Shown: one piece after another, positions 26,305 to 34,546 of the stretch
Position numbering within the stretch: the stretch's first letter is position 1
Layout of the letters: every line of letters starts with the position of its first letter
DNA from: Alphaproteobacteria bacterium
GTDB lineage: Bacteria > Pseudomonadota > Alphaproteobacteria > SMXP01
Length of the DNA stretch: 53,530 bases
Assembly: GCA_028285305.1 (NCBI GenBank)
Contig: JANQPV010000043.1
Coordinates: 1-53,530 of the forward strand
Direction of reading: 5' to 3'
Program-made: the position numbers and the translations under genes
Notes under the pieces: model-generated
Seen by the model: only the letters and a program-made list of their open reading frames with translations
The model's database searches: none
What the model was told of the DNA's origin: nothing

Positions 26305-27047
26305 CCGCCGTCGGCGGCGATATGGGTTGCGTTCAGCCACATGCCGGCAGGGCTGGCCGTGAAAGCAATGATGCGGGCAATCTCTTCGCCGGTTCCTAGG
26401 CGACCAAGGGGAATGGCTTTCTCAACGCCTGCGTAGAACTTTGGATTCTCCTTTTTCACATTGTCCCACGATCCGCCCGGAAACCAAACAGCACCGGGTG
26501 AGATGACGTTCGCTCTTATGCCGTCTTTGCCATAGGCTTGGGCAAGCTCGTTCGCATAGGCCCTCATGGCAGCTTTGGCGGGACCATAGGATCCGGGAGG
26601 GCGGCCGAAATAGTATTTGCTCGCCATGGATCCGATAAAAGTGATGCTGGCGGAATCGCTTTCTTTCAGAGCGGGCAGGGCTTCTTCTACGGCGCGGACG
26701 CCCGCCATCATGTCGACGTCAAAACTGCGGCGCCAATCGTCTTCGCTGCCGCCAACGCCGAAGCCACTGGCATTGTGGATGAGGAGGTCAAGGCCGCCAA
26801 GGCGTTCAATTCCGGCCTTGACGAAGGCGCGGGTGGCGTCTCCCTCGGCCAGATCAACGGCATCGCCGTAGACGGAGCCGTCTCCAAGTTCTTGAAGCTT
26901 TGTGACTGCCTCATTCACGCCTTCGGCGCCTCTGGCGCAGAGGGCAATCGAGCAGCCCTCAGCCTTCAATATTTCTGCTGTATACCAACCAATGCCGCGG
27001 CTGCCTCCCAAAATGATGGCGCGCTTGCCGTTCAGTCCAAGATTCAT
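26283..27047 (-). CDS. SDR family oxidoreductase
   Basis: A 254-residue classical short-chain dehydrogenase: GGSRGIG (14-20) for cofactor, HNAS (91-94), and S140-Y154-K158 as catalytic residues. It is last in a five-gene minus-strand operon (GST, MFS, thiolase, thioesterase, SDR), which suggests oxidation or reduction of an acyl-chain or alcohol intermediate. It is not closely similar to the SDR at 2560-3477. Confidence 0.9.
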   Translation of the reverse strand: MNLGLNGKRAIILGGSRGIGWYTAEILKAEGCSIALCARGAEGVNEAVTKLQELGDGSVYGDAVDLAEGDATRAFVKAGIERLGGLDLLIHNASGFGVGGSEDDWRRSFDVDMMAGVRAVEEALPALKESDSASITFIGSMASKYYFGRPPGSYGPAKAAMRAYANELAQAYGKDGIRANVISPGAVWFPGGSWDNVKKENPKFYAGVEKAIPLGRLGTGEEIARIIAFTASPAGMWLNATHIAADGGQVAAVD

Positions 27048-27075
27048 TTTGTATGTTCCTCTTTGCTGGGCGATA

Positions 27076-27522
27076 TCATTTCGAAGCGGCCTTCATCGCT
27101 TTTCGGCTCTTTTTGATGGTTCCAGAAAAGTTGAGACACGGCCGGCCGTCGGAGGTGACAATGCCCCGTACGAAGATCAGCGAGCCACCGGCGCGCAGCA
27201 CGTCGCCGCGCGCCTCTACATATTCCCCTTCGCGGGGGCCGTCCAAGAACTCTGAGGTAAACGCGACGGTGAGGCCATATGTGTCTTCGGTCAAATGTTC
27301 TTGAGCAATGCCAAAGAGGGCAAAGTCTGCAAAGGTCATAAGCGCACCGCCATGCATGACACCAGCCCCGTTCATATGTTTGTGCTCGGCACGGAAGGCG
27401 CAAACCGGGCCTTTTTCATCCTTGGTGTATGCGAACGGTCCGGCCAATTCGTGTTCGAACGGCTCGTCTTCAAATGTGTACCAGCCTTCGAATTCGCCGG
27501 ATTTGATTATGGAGGGGGGCAT
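27076..27522 (-). CDS. PaaI-type hotdog-fold thioesterase
   Basis: A 148-residue hotdog protein. The active-site stretch MNGAGVMHGGALMTFAD (N, HGG and D) is that of acyl-CoA thioesterases of the PaaI group, which hydrolyse aryl- or acyl-CoA. I placed the start at the ATG at 27522 (MPPSII), 22 bases after the thiolase stop; the longer frame overlaps the thiolase gene. It is part of the acyl-CoA operon. Confidence 0.88.
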   Translation of the reverse strand: MPPSIIKSGEFEGWYTFEDEPFEHELAGPFAYTKDEKGPVCAFRAEHKHMNGAGVMHGGALMTFADFALFGIAQEHLTEDTYGLTVAFTSEFLDGPREGEYVEARGDVLRAGGSLIFVRGIVTSDGRPCLNFSGTIKKSRKAMKAASK

Positions 27523-27544
27523 AAACCTTTGGTTCCTATTCTTT

Positions 27545-28726
27545 CTAAACCAATTCAACGGCCATGGCGGTTGCCTCGCCGCCGCCGATACAAATAGCGG
27601 CGATGCCTTTCTTTTGGCCATGAACGGAGAGCGCGTTGATCAGGGTGCCGATGATGCGCGCGCCGGAGGCTCCGATTGGGTGGCCAAGGGCGCAGGCGCC
27701 GCCATGAACATTGAGCTGCTCGCGCGGGACGCCAAGCTCGCGCTCGGCTGCCATGGGCACCACTGCGAAGGCTTCATTGATCTCCCAGAGATCGACGTCG
27801 CTCATTTTCCAAGAGACTTTTTCGAGCAACATGTTGATGGCGGAGACGGGGGCCGTGGTGAACCAACCGGGGGCGTGGGCGTAACTGGTGTGACCTAGAA
27901 TGCGGGCGAGCTTGGGGGTGCCTTTTCCATCGGCATCACTCTCGCGCATGAGGACGAGGGCCGAGGCTCCGTCGGAAATGGACGAGGCGTTGGCGGCCGT
28001 AACGCTGCCGTCCTTGCGGAAAGCCGGCTTTAGAGTTGGTATTTTGTCCGGCCTTGCATTGCGTGGTTGCTCGTCGGAGTCGATCGACTGGTCCCCTCCT
28101 CTTGTTTTCACCGCGACCGGCGTGATTTCATCTGTAAGGGAATTCTTTTTTTGAGCGGACAGGGCACGCTCCAGGGAACTGATGGCGTAGGCATCTTGGT
28201 CTTCGCGGGTGAATTGGTATTTCTCGGCGCAGTCTTCCGCGAATGTTCCCATCAAACGGCCTTTGTCATAAGCGTCTTCAAGACCATCTAAAAACATATG
28301 GTCGTAGACTTGGCCATGACCGGCTTTCGTCCCGCTGCGCATGGCGGGAAGTAAATGCGGTGCATTGGTCATGCTCTCCATCCCGCCCGCAACCACCACT
28401 GTGCCGTTTTCGGCTTTAAGTTGATCGTACGCGGACATAGCAGTCTTCATGCCGGAGCCGCACATCTTGTTCACCGTCGTACATGGGACGCTGTCCGGAA
28501 GGCCTGCGTGAAAGGCCGCCTGCCGGGCCGGAGCCTGGCCTTGACCGGCAGGCAGAACACATCCCATCAGCACTTCATCGACTTCGGCGCGATTGATGGA
28601 TGATCGCTCAAGCGCGCTACGAATGGCCGTTCCACCCAAATGGGAGGCGGAGCATGAGGCCAGTTCGCCTTGCAATCCGCCCATCGGTGTGCGGGCATGA
28701 CCGACGACAACAATATGTTCGCTCAA
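27545..28726 (-). CDS. Acetyl-CoA C-acyltransferase (thiolase)
   Basis: A 393-residue thiolase, the standard length. The acyl-binding C89 lies in NKMCGSGMK, GGMESMTNAPH follows, the catalytic His is in GHPIGASG and the second Cys (about 379) in CIGGGEA. It condenses or cleaves beta-ketoacyl-CoA. The start is a TTG at 28726, backed by an AAGGAGGA site; no ATG is better placed. The gene follows the MFS gene by 10 bases. Confidence 0.94.
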   Translation of the reverse strand: MSEHIVVVGHARTPMGGLQGELASCSASHLGGTAIRSALERSSINRAEVDEVLMGCVLPAGQGQAPARQAAFHAGLPDSVPCTTVNKMCGSGMKTAMSAYDQLKAENGTVVVAGGMESMTNAPHLLPAMRSGTKAGHGQVYDHMFLDGLEDAYDKGRLMGTFAEDCAEKYQFTREDQDAYAISSLERALSAQKKNSLTDEITPVAVKTRGGDQSIDSDEQPRNARPDKIPTLKPAFRKDGSVTAANASSISDGASALVLMRESDADGKGTPKLARILGHTSYAHAPGWFTTAPVSAINMLLEKVSWKMSDVDLWEINEAFAVVPMAAERELGVPREQLNVHGGACALGHPIGASGARIIGTLINALSVHGQKKGIAAICIGGGEATAMAVELV

Positions 28727-28736
28727 TGGTTCCTCC

Positions 28737-30053
28737 TTATATTTCGTAAGTTTTGCTGACGGGATCGGGCCGGGTGAGTTTCCACAGGTCCGTGAACACA
28801 AACATACAGATCCAAACGATGACCATACCCGCTGCGGGTACCAGCACCGCATCGAGCGCCCCCAGATGTTTCGTTGTGTACCCCATGAGCAAGGCACCGA
28901 GTGGGCCGCCTCCAAGAAATCCTAGCGTGTAAATGGACATGATCCGAGCGCGGTGAGAGTCGGTGGCGGCCTCTTGAACGATGGACCGGCTCATACTCAT
29001 GCTGATGCCTGACGTCAGCCCCCAGAACAAGGCGAGACCATAGACGGCCTGAATCGGCGGGTGGAAGTGAAGGATGACCATCACGATCGTGCCGCCGGTA
29101 AAGGACAACATCATGGCGCGTCCTTGACGTCTGATATGCAGCACTTGGGACAGAACAAGCGCAGAAACGCTAATGCCCACCATGAACCACATCGAAATGA
29201 ACATGTAGTCTCTGACGTCTCCGCCGTACACATCTCTGACCAACAGCTGCAGGTGGACGGTGAATACGCCCATGAACAGGATTCCGCCGCAGAACATCAT
29301 CAAGATGACGGGGAACATCCGCGGTGACCGCCAAACTTCCCTCAGTCCTTCGTGGATTTGCTCGAACATTCGGCCAACAAAAGACCCCGTCCGATTGTAC
29401 GGATCTGGATCCCGGGCCATGACCTCAGGGGGGGCGGGACTGACATAGGTGCCGCAATAGGCTGAGACCATATAAAAGGACACGGCGATCAGCATAATGA
29501 CCGTAAGCGGAACGTTGAAGCTGAGGCAAATGATTCCGACCCACATTCCGATGAATTGTGAACCGAATTGTGCCGCTGTCGACATCGTGACGGCACGCTG
29601 AATATCGCCGTGAGGCGTTCGAGTGGCGACACGGCTCAACAGAGAATCACGCGCGGGCATGATGAATGCGCCGGCGCATCCCACCGCTGAGACGCAGGCG
29701 ACGAGCCAAACAAACGTCAATGTGTCCGTGAACAGAAAGATCGACAAGAGTATCATGGGCAAACTGGCAAGAAACTGTAGCCTGATCAGATGCATACGCA
29801 ATTCAGAGCGGTCCGCGCTCATGCCGCCAAACAGGACCAAACCGAACATTGGCAGCATTGCAAACATCTGTCCCACACCGACCATGTCGGCGGGCATGCG
29901 CAATAGAAATGTCACAAGGTAGGGGAACATGACCGCTTGAATGCCCTGAGACGCGAAGTAGAAGCCGTGGCCTCCGACGTACCAAGAGAATTCCCGCCAC
30001 GTTCGCGGGGGCGTGGCGTTTTCTTGCGAATCGTTAGGTGTGACAGCGACCAT
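28737..30053 (-). CDS. MFS transporter
   Basis: A 438-residue protein with 12 predicted membrane helices and a long polar centre loop (about 205-240). MSADRS after helix 2 is a degenerate form of the MFS loop motif. The ATG at 30053 fits the family better than an in-frame start 108 bases upstream, which would nearly reach the GST gene. Its place within the acyl-CoA operon suggests uptake or efflux of a hydrophobic acid, which is inference. Confidence 0.87.
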   Translation of the reverse strand: MVAVTPNDSQENATPPRTWREFSWYVGGHGFYFASQGIQAVMFPYLVTFLLRMPADMVGVGQMFAMLPMFGLVLFGGMSADRSELRMHLIRLQFLASLPMILLSIFLFTDTLTFVWLVACVSAVGCAGAFIMPARDSLLSRVATRTPHGDIQRAVTMSTAAQFGSQFIGMWVGIICLSFNVPLTVIMLIAVSFYMVSAYCGTYVSPAPPEVMARDPDPYNRTGSFVGRMFEQIHEGLREVWRSPRMFPVILMMFCGGILFMGVFTVHLQLLVRDVYGGDVRDYMFISMWFMVGISVSALVLSQVLHIRRQGRAMMLSFTGGTIVMVILHFHPPIQAVYGLALFWGLTSGISMSMSRSIVQEAATDSHRARIMSIYTLGFLGGGPLGALLMGYTTKHLGALDAVLVPAAGMVIVWICMFVFTDLWKLTRPDPVSKTYEI

Positions 30054-30106
30054 GGACGTGAGTGGTGTAATGCGTGCAGTGAAGGAGAGACGGCGACCCG
30101 CCGCTA

Positions 30107-30712
30107 TCACTTGTCCTGAGCGGTTGCGAGGGCCGGCCGTGACGTGCATGTGGTCAGCCACCGCCTGATATTGGGGTACGCACTGATGTCCATTTCAATC
30201 ATGTCCAACCACATGAGCACCGATGCCACGTTGAGATCTGCCACCGTGAACCGTCCGAGTAAAAATTCTCGTTTCTCAAGGAAGGCATCTAATACCTTGA
30301 AAGGCCGATCCAATTCTTCGCGTGCCGCTGTGGTCAGGGCTTCGTTGGGCTCTTCCATTGCGACTGCTGGGTGGCGCAACAAAATGGTGAGCAGCGGTTT
30401 CTCGCATTCGGTCAAAACCCACATGCTCCACTGCGTCGCCAGGGCATCTTCATCAAGCCCATGGGGCGCCAGGTTCCCGCCTTCCTTCTTTGCCAAATAG
30501 AGATTTATCGCAAGGGATTCCCACAATATGAGGCCATCATCATTGATCGCAGGAATGCGGCCGTTGGGATTCACCGCTAGGTAGTCCGGGGTCTTGCTTT
30601 CCTCAGCGAAGTTGATCTTTACGTGCTCGTAGTCGAGCCCAAGCTCTTCCGCCATCCATAAGGAACGGATGGCCCGCGATCCAGAAATTCCATAGAGTTT
30701 GAGCTTACTCAC
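30107..30712 (-). CDS. Glutathione S-transferase family protein
   Basis: A 201-residue cytosolic GST. The thioredoxin-like N-domain starts KLKLYGISGSRAIRS, with NPNGRIPAI (cis-proline) and LWESLAI (glutathione gamma-glutamyl contact). The alpha-helical C-domain has FTVADLNVASV. The GTG start at 30712 has GAGGAGG about 10 bases upstream. It opens the five-gene operon. The 219 bases up to the lipoprotein gene show no gene. Confidence 0.9.
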   Translation of the reverse strand: MSKLKLYGISGSRAIRSLWMAEELGLDYEHVKINFAEESKTPDYLAVNPNGRIPAINDDGLILWESLAINLYLAKKEGGNLAPHGLDEDALATQWSMWVLTECEKPLLTILLRHPAVAMEEPNEALTTAAREELDRPFKVLDAFLEKREFLLGRFTVADLNVASVLMWLDMIEMDISAYPNIRRWLTTCTSRPALATAQDK

Positions 30713-30931
30713 TAGACCAATCCTCCTCTGAGCAAGGCAGGATGAGATACCTAGGTTTGCCCTGCAGTTCGAACGTTTCCTATTTGGGTATACGGCTGCC
30801 AAGAGGGGCTGCGCAATGGCGAAATCCCTTCCCTCGGTGCTGCCGCTTGCCGCACGATCAGTTCGAACTACGGTTCGTAAGACAGACTCAGGTAAGGTTG
30901 ATTAAGAACGCTCCGGCGACCTTCGCCTGTT

Positions 30932-31267
30932 CTAGTAGGTCGAACCGACAGATCCGGTATCGTAAATGCGGTCTTCAAAGCCAAATACATCTTTGTCTCT
31001 GAATTGGTCGCCTCCGCACGCAGCGTATCCCGATTTCCAACCGGCCCGGTACCCTTTACTGCGATCGAACAGGTCGTCATCACGCGTGATGGTTTTGTCA
31101 AATCCTTGTACGCGCGTGCCGGCTGTATGGCACCCGTCGCTGTATCCTGCCCCATAATTGGGATCAGCCGCCAGTGCTTCCCGTTCTTCTCCGGACATGC
31201 ACCCGGCGATGAACAGGACGGGTAAGGCGCCCGCCAACAGTTTTGCGCAGGATTTTCTCAAGGTCAC
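30932..31267 (-). CDS. Small lipoprotein
   Basis: A 111-residue predicted lipoprotein with lipobox LFIAGC (C23). The mature part has two glycine-tyrosine repeats, GYSDGCHTA and GYRAGWKSGYAACGG, each carrying a cysteine, which could form a disulfide. I do not recognise a characterised family. It is transcribed away from the DUF2336 gene. Confidence 0.78.
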   Translation of the reverse strand: MTLRKSCAKLLAGALPVLFIAGCMSGEEREALAADPNYGAGYSDGCHTAGTRVQGFDKTITRDDDLFDRSKGYRAGWKSGYAACGGDQFRDKDVFGFEDRIYDTGSVGSTY

Positions 31268-31409
31268 GAATCACACTCCCGAATCACATTTCGTAAATGA
31301 AACCATTTCTGTGCGCGAACGGCTACTCCTAAAGAGGGATGCTAGCATGAATTAACAAGGACTGAACCCGGATGGCCACAATTTGACTAAAATAGCTGTG
31401 ATATTCATG

Positions 31410-31425
31410 TGACTTCCTTAAGTCA
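31410..31425. promoter_or_regulatory. Palindrome upstream of DUF2336 gene
   Basis: TGACTT and AAGTCA flank CCTT, about 75-90 bases before the DUF2336 start, in the 230-base gap divergent from the lipoprotein gene. It is a plausible operator for either gene; no known consensus is matched. Confidence 0.35.
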
Positions 31426-31497
31426 GGATTGGTTTTATGGGCGCTGAGAGGGAAGGGAGAGAAAACTCTCCCAGTTAGTGCAGCGGCCTGGAAGCGA

Positions 31498-32892
31498 ATG
31501 AACCAATACGCGCTCAAAGTGGTGATCGATCCGTCACCATTCCAAGAGCTCAATTCGACAGCGGACGGACTTGAGGGGGCTGTGTCTCTCGAGAGTTCTT
31601 TGTCAAGGGTATCACCGGATAGCGAAGATTTGGGCTCCCAGGAGAACCAGCCAAATCTTGTTAGCGATCTGAGTTGTGCCCCTTCCCCGCCGGGAGAGGC
31701 CGACTATAGCGCGCATGTACTCGCACTTGCTGAACGTGTTGAACGCAACCGAGCAAATCAGTCCACTGCAGATCTGACCATTCGCCTCTCGGAGTTGCTG
31801 CTCTTGCCGAGCACGGATCTGTTTCCGCAGAGCCGGGCTTTGATTGACGATACCTTGAGCGAGCTTCTACCGGCACTCGACGTTCCAACGAAGCGTCAGA
31901 TAGCGCACCGGGTTGCAGGCTTGGGAGAAGCGCCCGGCCGCGTACTTCATAAGTTGTTGATGGACGATATCTCCGTTGCCCGTCCAATTCTGCAAAAGAG
32001 GAAAGACATACCCGACCATGTGATGTTGGATGTGGCCCGGCAGACTGGCAAGGAGCACCGCCAGGCGATCGCCTCTATGCGTCACTTGAGCGGTGTTGTC
32101 GCCCATGCGCTTGTGGAAACCGACGATCCGGATATCATCCAGACGGTCCTCAAAAACAAGCGCGTTTCGTTGGAGCCGGAAACCGTCGATATCGTCCTGA
32201 CACGTAGCAAGTATACATCAGACTATCGCTCGTTGTTGGTCGAACGGCAGGACTTCACACCTTCTCAGGCGTTTAGCCTGTTTTGGTGGGCGGATTCAGA
32301 AACCCGATTGCGGATCCTGTCCCGTTTCGCCCTGTCCCGGGAGACAATTCAGCGGGCGCTTCATGACTTGGTTTCATCGATTAAGGTGGGGCCGCAGCCG
32401 GGCGGTGCAGGGGATCAAATCGATTCGGCACTGGCTCTGGTTTACGGTGAAGGCGAAGTCCCGGACAGAAAAGCCGAACCGCTTCTGCCCTTTCTGCAAG
32501 AGGGAAACATTGACGGCTTTCTTATCGGTCTTGCCCAGGCCTCGGACATTTCCGAAAAGACATTGGCCCGTATCCGATCAGATGCGGGCGGGGAGCCGCT
32601 CGCCATTTTGTGTAAGGCCGGGGGAATGCGCGGGCCCGAGTTTCGGGCGCTCCTGTCGCTTCTCAATCAGGATGAACTCGGCGAAAACACCGGTGATGCT
32701 GAAGAGGAAGAGAATGAGCAATTTGAAAGAATGCACAACATTTTCGATCGGCTGAGCAACGATGCAGCCGATCTCGTCCTCAGGTACTGGGAAAAGCAAA
32801 CGTCTAATATCCCGGCCTCCGGCGCAGCTCAACAGCTGTTCCGCAAACGCATTCAAATCAATCGCAGATACGCGTCGCGTCCGCGGGCTTAG
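31498..32892 (+). CDS. DUF2336 domain-containing protein
   Basis: A 464-residue helical protein of the alphaproteobacterial DUF2336 family, whose repeats resemble HEAT-like helices. Recognisable parts are RLSELLLLPSTDLFPQSRAL, VARPILQKRKDIPD and a C-terminal FERMHNIFDRLSNDAADLVL. The function is unknown. The start is uncertain: ATG at 31498 has little ribosome site, and a TTG at 31429 is in frame. Residues 20-70 are low in complexity. Confidence 0.8.
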   Translation: MNQYALKVVIDPSPFQELNSTADGLEGAVSLESSLSRVSPDSEDLGSQENQPNLVSDLSCAPSPPGEADYSAHVLALAERVERNRANQSTADLTIRLSELLLLPSTDLFPQSRALIDDTLSELLPALDVPTKRQIAHRVAGLGEAPGRVLHKLLMDDISVARPILQKRKDIPDHVMLDVARQTGKEHRQAIASMRHLSGVVAHALVETDDPDIIQTVLKNKRVSLEPETVDIVLTRSKYTSDYRSLLVERQDFTPSQAFSLFWWADSETRLRILSRFALSRETIQRALHDLVSSIKVGPQPGGAGDQIDSALALVYGEGEVPDRKAEPLLPFLQEGNIDGFLIGLAQASDISEKTLARIRSDAGGEPLAILCKAGGMRGPEFRALLSLLNQDELGENTGDAEEEENEQFERMHNIFDRLSNDAADLVLRYWEKQTSNIPASGAAQQLFRKRIQINRRYASRPRA

Positions 32893-33044
32893 CGCTCGTA
32901 ACCCCAGAAACCGGCCCTGAATCGCTGCAACATGCGCGGCGTCATGACCTTGTCACAACTCTCCGTATAGGCCGTTTCGATTGTGTCTTTTTCTGTCACA
33001 CGCCTGTTCTGACTTAACGCACTGGTTAATTTGTGGTTATGTTC

Positions 33045-33127
33045 CGCCGCCAAAATGGTTGGAGGAACGTAACGAAGTCCAAACGATAACAACCATCACA
33101 ATCTGTTCCGTCAGCGTCTTGGCGGCG
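33045..33127 (+). promoter_or_regulatory. Structured 5' leader of secreted mini-protein 1
   Basis: CGCCGCCAA (33045-33053) and TTGGCGGCG (33119-33127) form a perfect 9-bp closing stem. Inside, ATGGTTG (33055-33061) pairs with CAACCAT (33090-33096). GGAAC at 33064-33068 can pair either with GTTCC at 33041-33045 or GTTCC at 33105-33109, an alternative fold. The 3' arm ends 27 bases before the ATG. It fits no known riboswitch I can name. Confidence 0.5.
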
Positions 33128-33153
33128 ACTTCAATAAACGCAGGAGTGAAACA

Positions 33154-33486
33154 ATGAAGAAGCTATTTGCTGTTCTGGGAGCGACCGTTCTTTTTGCGTC
33201 GGCCGCCCATGCAACGAAAACCACGATTGAGTATGTCCCCACTGAAGGCGACACAGTTACCGTTCAGTATGACGACAGCACAATGACCTCTAAGAACGTA
33301 ACGTCCGGCAATGAGGGCACGTACACGTATGACGAGGAGACCGCTACGGTATGCGGTACCGGCGCCGAGGGCGCTGAGGTTTGTGCCACGTTTGAAAATC
33401 CAGGCACCGAAGTCGGCCACGAAACACCTTTCACCACAAACGATGGCCGTTCGGGTACCGCGAAGATCACAGCCGTCGAAGAATAA
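33154..33486 (+). CDS. Secreted mini-protein 1 (paralogue of 33606-33980)
   Basis: A 110-residue protein with a clear signal peptide (cleavage after AHA, residue 20). The mature part is acidic and beta-strand rich, with C67 and C77 ten residues apart in EGTYT...VCGTG...EVCATFENP. The same motif occurs in the next gene. I do not know the family. The ATG has a good AGGAG site. A stem-loop follows the stop at 33520-33548. Confidence 0.8.
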   Translation: MKKLFAVLGATVLFASAAHATKTTIEYVPTEGDTVTVQYDDSTMTSKNVTSGNEGTYTYDEETATVCGTGAEGAEVCATFENPGTEVGHETPFTTNDGRSGTAKITAVEE

Positions 33487-33519
33487 TCGATCTTACAACC
33501 AAATAAGACGTAAGAGTAC

Positions 33520-33548
33520 AGGGCGTCACTTGCGTATCTTGGCGCCCT
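33520..33548 (+). terminator. Stem-loop between the paired secreted genes
   Basis: AGGGCGTCA and TGGCGCCCT pair over nine positions (one G-T wobble) with an 11-base loop; the tail is only weakly T-rich. It could be a partial terminator or an mRNA-stability element that sets different levels of the two gene products. Confidence 0.5.
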
Positions 33549-33605
33549 TCAAATTTCCCTTCCCCATAAATCCATCTGATATTTTGATAAATTAGGAGAC
33601 TGATA

Positions 33606-33980
33606 ATGATTCGTTCTTCCCTTGCTCTCGTGAGCGCTCTTTTTGTTTCTACCTCTGCTTTCGCAGCTTCGACGGTTGTTGAGTTCACCGACGCTGAAGG
33701 TCAAGCTTTGACTATTGAATTCACGCAAGGCGCCGAGCCCAGCGCTGGCACAACGAAAGTTATCGGCGGCGAGAATGACGGTGCCGAAGGCACGTATACG
33801 TCCAATGCCGATACTGGCCAGCTTTGCGGTTCTGATGCGGACGGCGTTGAAACTTGCGTGCAATTCGAAAACCCGACTGGTGAAGCGCCCAAAGTTGGCG
33901 ACACCGGGACATATTCTGTGACCGCTGGCGAGAATGCCGGATCTACGGGAACAGCAAAGGTAATCGAAGTTACTGAATAA
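33606..33980 (+). CDS. Secreted mini-protein 2 (paralogue of 33154-33486)
   Basis: A 124-residue exported protein with signal peptide (cleavage after AFA, residue 20). It shares with its neighbour the motif EGTYT, then C74-G, then C84 in CVQFENP, with the same 10-residue cysteine spacing, and the C-terminal G(T/S)GTAK. The two are probably a tandem duplication of a beta-rich periplasmic or extracellular protein stabilised by one disulfide. The function is unknown. The strong terminator at 34041-34070 closes the unit. Confidence 0.82.
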   Translation: MIRSSLALVSALFVSTSAFAASTVVEFTDAEGQALTIEFTQGAEPSAGTTKVIGGENDGAEGTYTSNADTGQLCGSDADGVETCVQFENPTGEAPKVGDTGTYSVTAGENAGSTGTAKVIEVTE

Positions 33981-33994
33981 TAATAAACTTTGTG

Positions 33995-34025
33995 CGCTGA
34001 CTAAATTAATCCATCTTAGTCAGCG
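33995..34025 (+). other. Perfect 10-bp stem-loop after secreted mini-protein 2
   Basis: CGCTGACTAA (33995-34004) and TTAGTCAGCG (34016-34025) pair perfectly around an 11-base loop, directly upstream of the terminator. The pair of hairpins may protect the 3' end or mark a small 3'-UTR RNA. Confidence 0.6.
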
Positions 34026-34040
34026 ACGGGGTGGACTTCT

Positions 34041-34070
34041 AAGGGCTGCCTATGGGCGGCCCTTTTCTTT
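34041..34070 (+). terminator. Strong rho-independent terminator
   Basis: AAGGGCTGCC and GGCGGCCCTT form a 10-bp stem (one G-T pair) with loop TATG, then TTTTCTTT. It insulates the secreted-protein genes from the riboswitch locus that follows. Confidence 0.92.
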
Positions 34071-34105
34071 TGCTTGAGGGAAAACCCGTGAGGGTCTAAT
34101 TGGCA

Positions 34106-34300
34106 ATGTTCCGGCTTCTCACGCTTAATCGCAATGTTAGAGATCGCGTAGAAATTCTGTCACAGCTGGGCAAAGTGTTTCAAAGCAGAACAGAATCGCG
34201 GCTTTTTGCAGCGTATTCGGCCGCAATCTTAAAAAAGAATGAGGGTCGGTGGCCACATTTGAACGTGGCTCTTTACGGCCATTTAAAGGGGTTCGTGTAA
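34106..34300 (+). CDS. Possible small protein upstream of riboswitch
   Basis: A 64-codon frame with ATG at 34106 behind GAGGG at about 34090. The product would be basic, without membrane segments or known motifs. It lies between a terminator and the riboswitch, and could simply be a chance frame in the leader region. I keep it only as a weak candidate. Confidence 0.2.
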   Translation: MFRLLTLNRNVRDRVEILSQLGKVFQSRTESRLFAAYSAAILKKNEGRWPHLNVALYGHLKGFV

Positions 34301-34339
34301 TGTGACCAAAGCATCGGTCGTGGCATGCGTACTTTGCCG

Positions 34340-34447
34340 CGGTCGATGCGACCTCGATAAAGGCAAACCGTCGGTAACGGCGGGACGCAAAGCAACCGGC
34401 CCTCACGATACGGATCAAATCGCATCGATAGGGCAGCGGAGCTACCG
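34340..34447 (+). promoter_or_regulatory. Cyclic-di-GMP-I (GEMM-I) riboswitch
   Basis: The aptamer core is textbook. P1 is CGGT/ACCG at the ends. Then comes GGCAAACC (34362-34369), and a 6-bp stem CCGTCG/CGGCGG capped by the GNRA tetraloop GTAA (34374-34377). GACGCAAAGC (34384-34393) follows, then a second long arm closed by GCCCT (34399-34403) and AGGGC (34430-34434), ending in CTACCG. These match the conserved ligand-binding and tetraloop-docking positions of the V. cholerae Vc2 aptamer. An AAAGG ribosome site follows the last P1 base, so translational control is likely. Confidence 0.93.
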
Positions 34448-34495
34448 AAAGGCAAATGTATGCGAACCTTCAGTGTTGTCGCGCTCTCTCCTTTC
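34447..34495 (+). promoter_or_regulatory. Possible expression platform of the riboswitch
   Basis: GAAAGG (34447-34452), containing the ribosome site of the leader ORF, is complementary to CCTTTC (34490-34495). Its first base is also the last P1 base of the aptamer. Formation of this helix would compete with P1 and hide the site, a common two-state layout. This is inferred by eye. Confidence 0.45.
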
Positions 34496-34546
34496 CAGTT
34501 GCGTCCTGACTTGTGCACCCGGCGGTCCAAAAGCTTGGGTGGATAA
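34460..34546 (+). CDS. 28-codon leader ORF coupled to ParA-like gene
   Basis: ATG at 34460 is 7 bases after AAAGG (34448-34452), directly behind the riboswitch. It encodes 28 residues (MRTFSVVALS...KSLGG) and stops at TAA 34544-34546, which overlaps the ATG at 34546 of the ParA-like gene as TAATG. The geometry suggests that ribosomes read this ORF and re-start on the ATPase. The peptide itself has no known motif. Confidence 0.5.
   Translation: MRTFSVVALSPFQLRPDLCTRRSKSLGG

Noticed and set aside
32889-33092. 67-codon minus-strand frame after the DUF2336 gene
   Set aside because: It starts with TTG without ribosome site, overlaps the structured leader at 33045, and has no known motif. A small real gene cannot be fully excluded.
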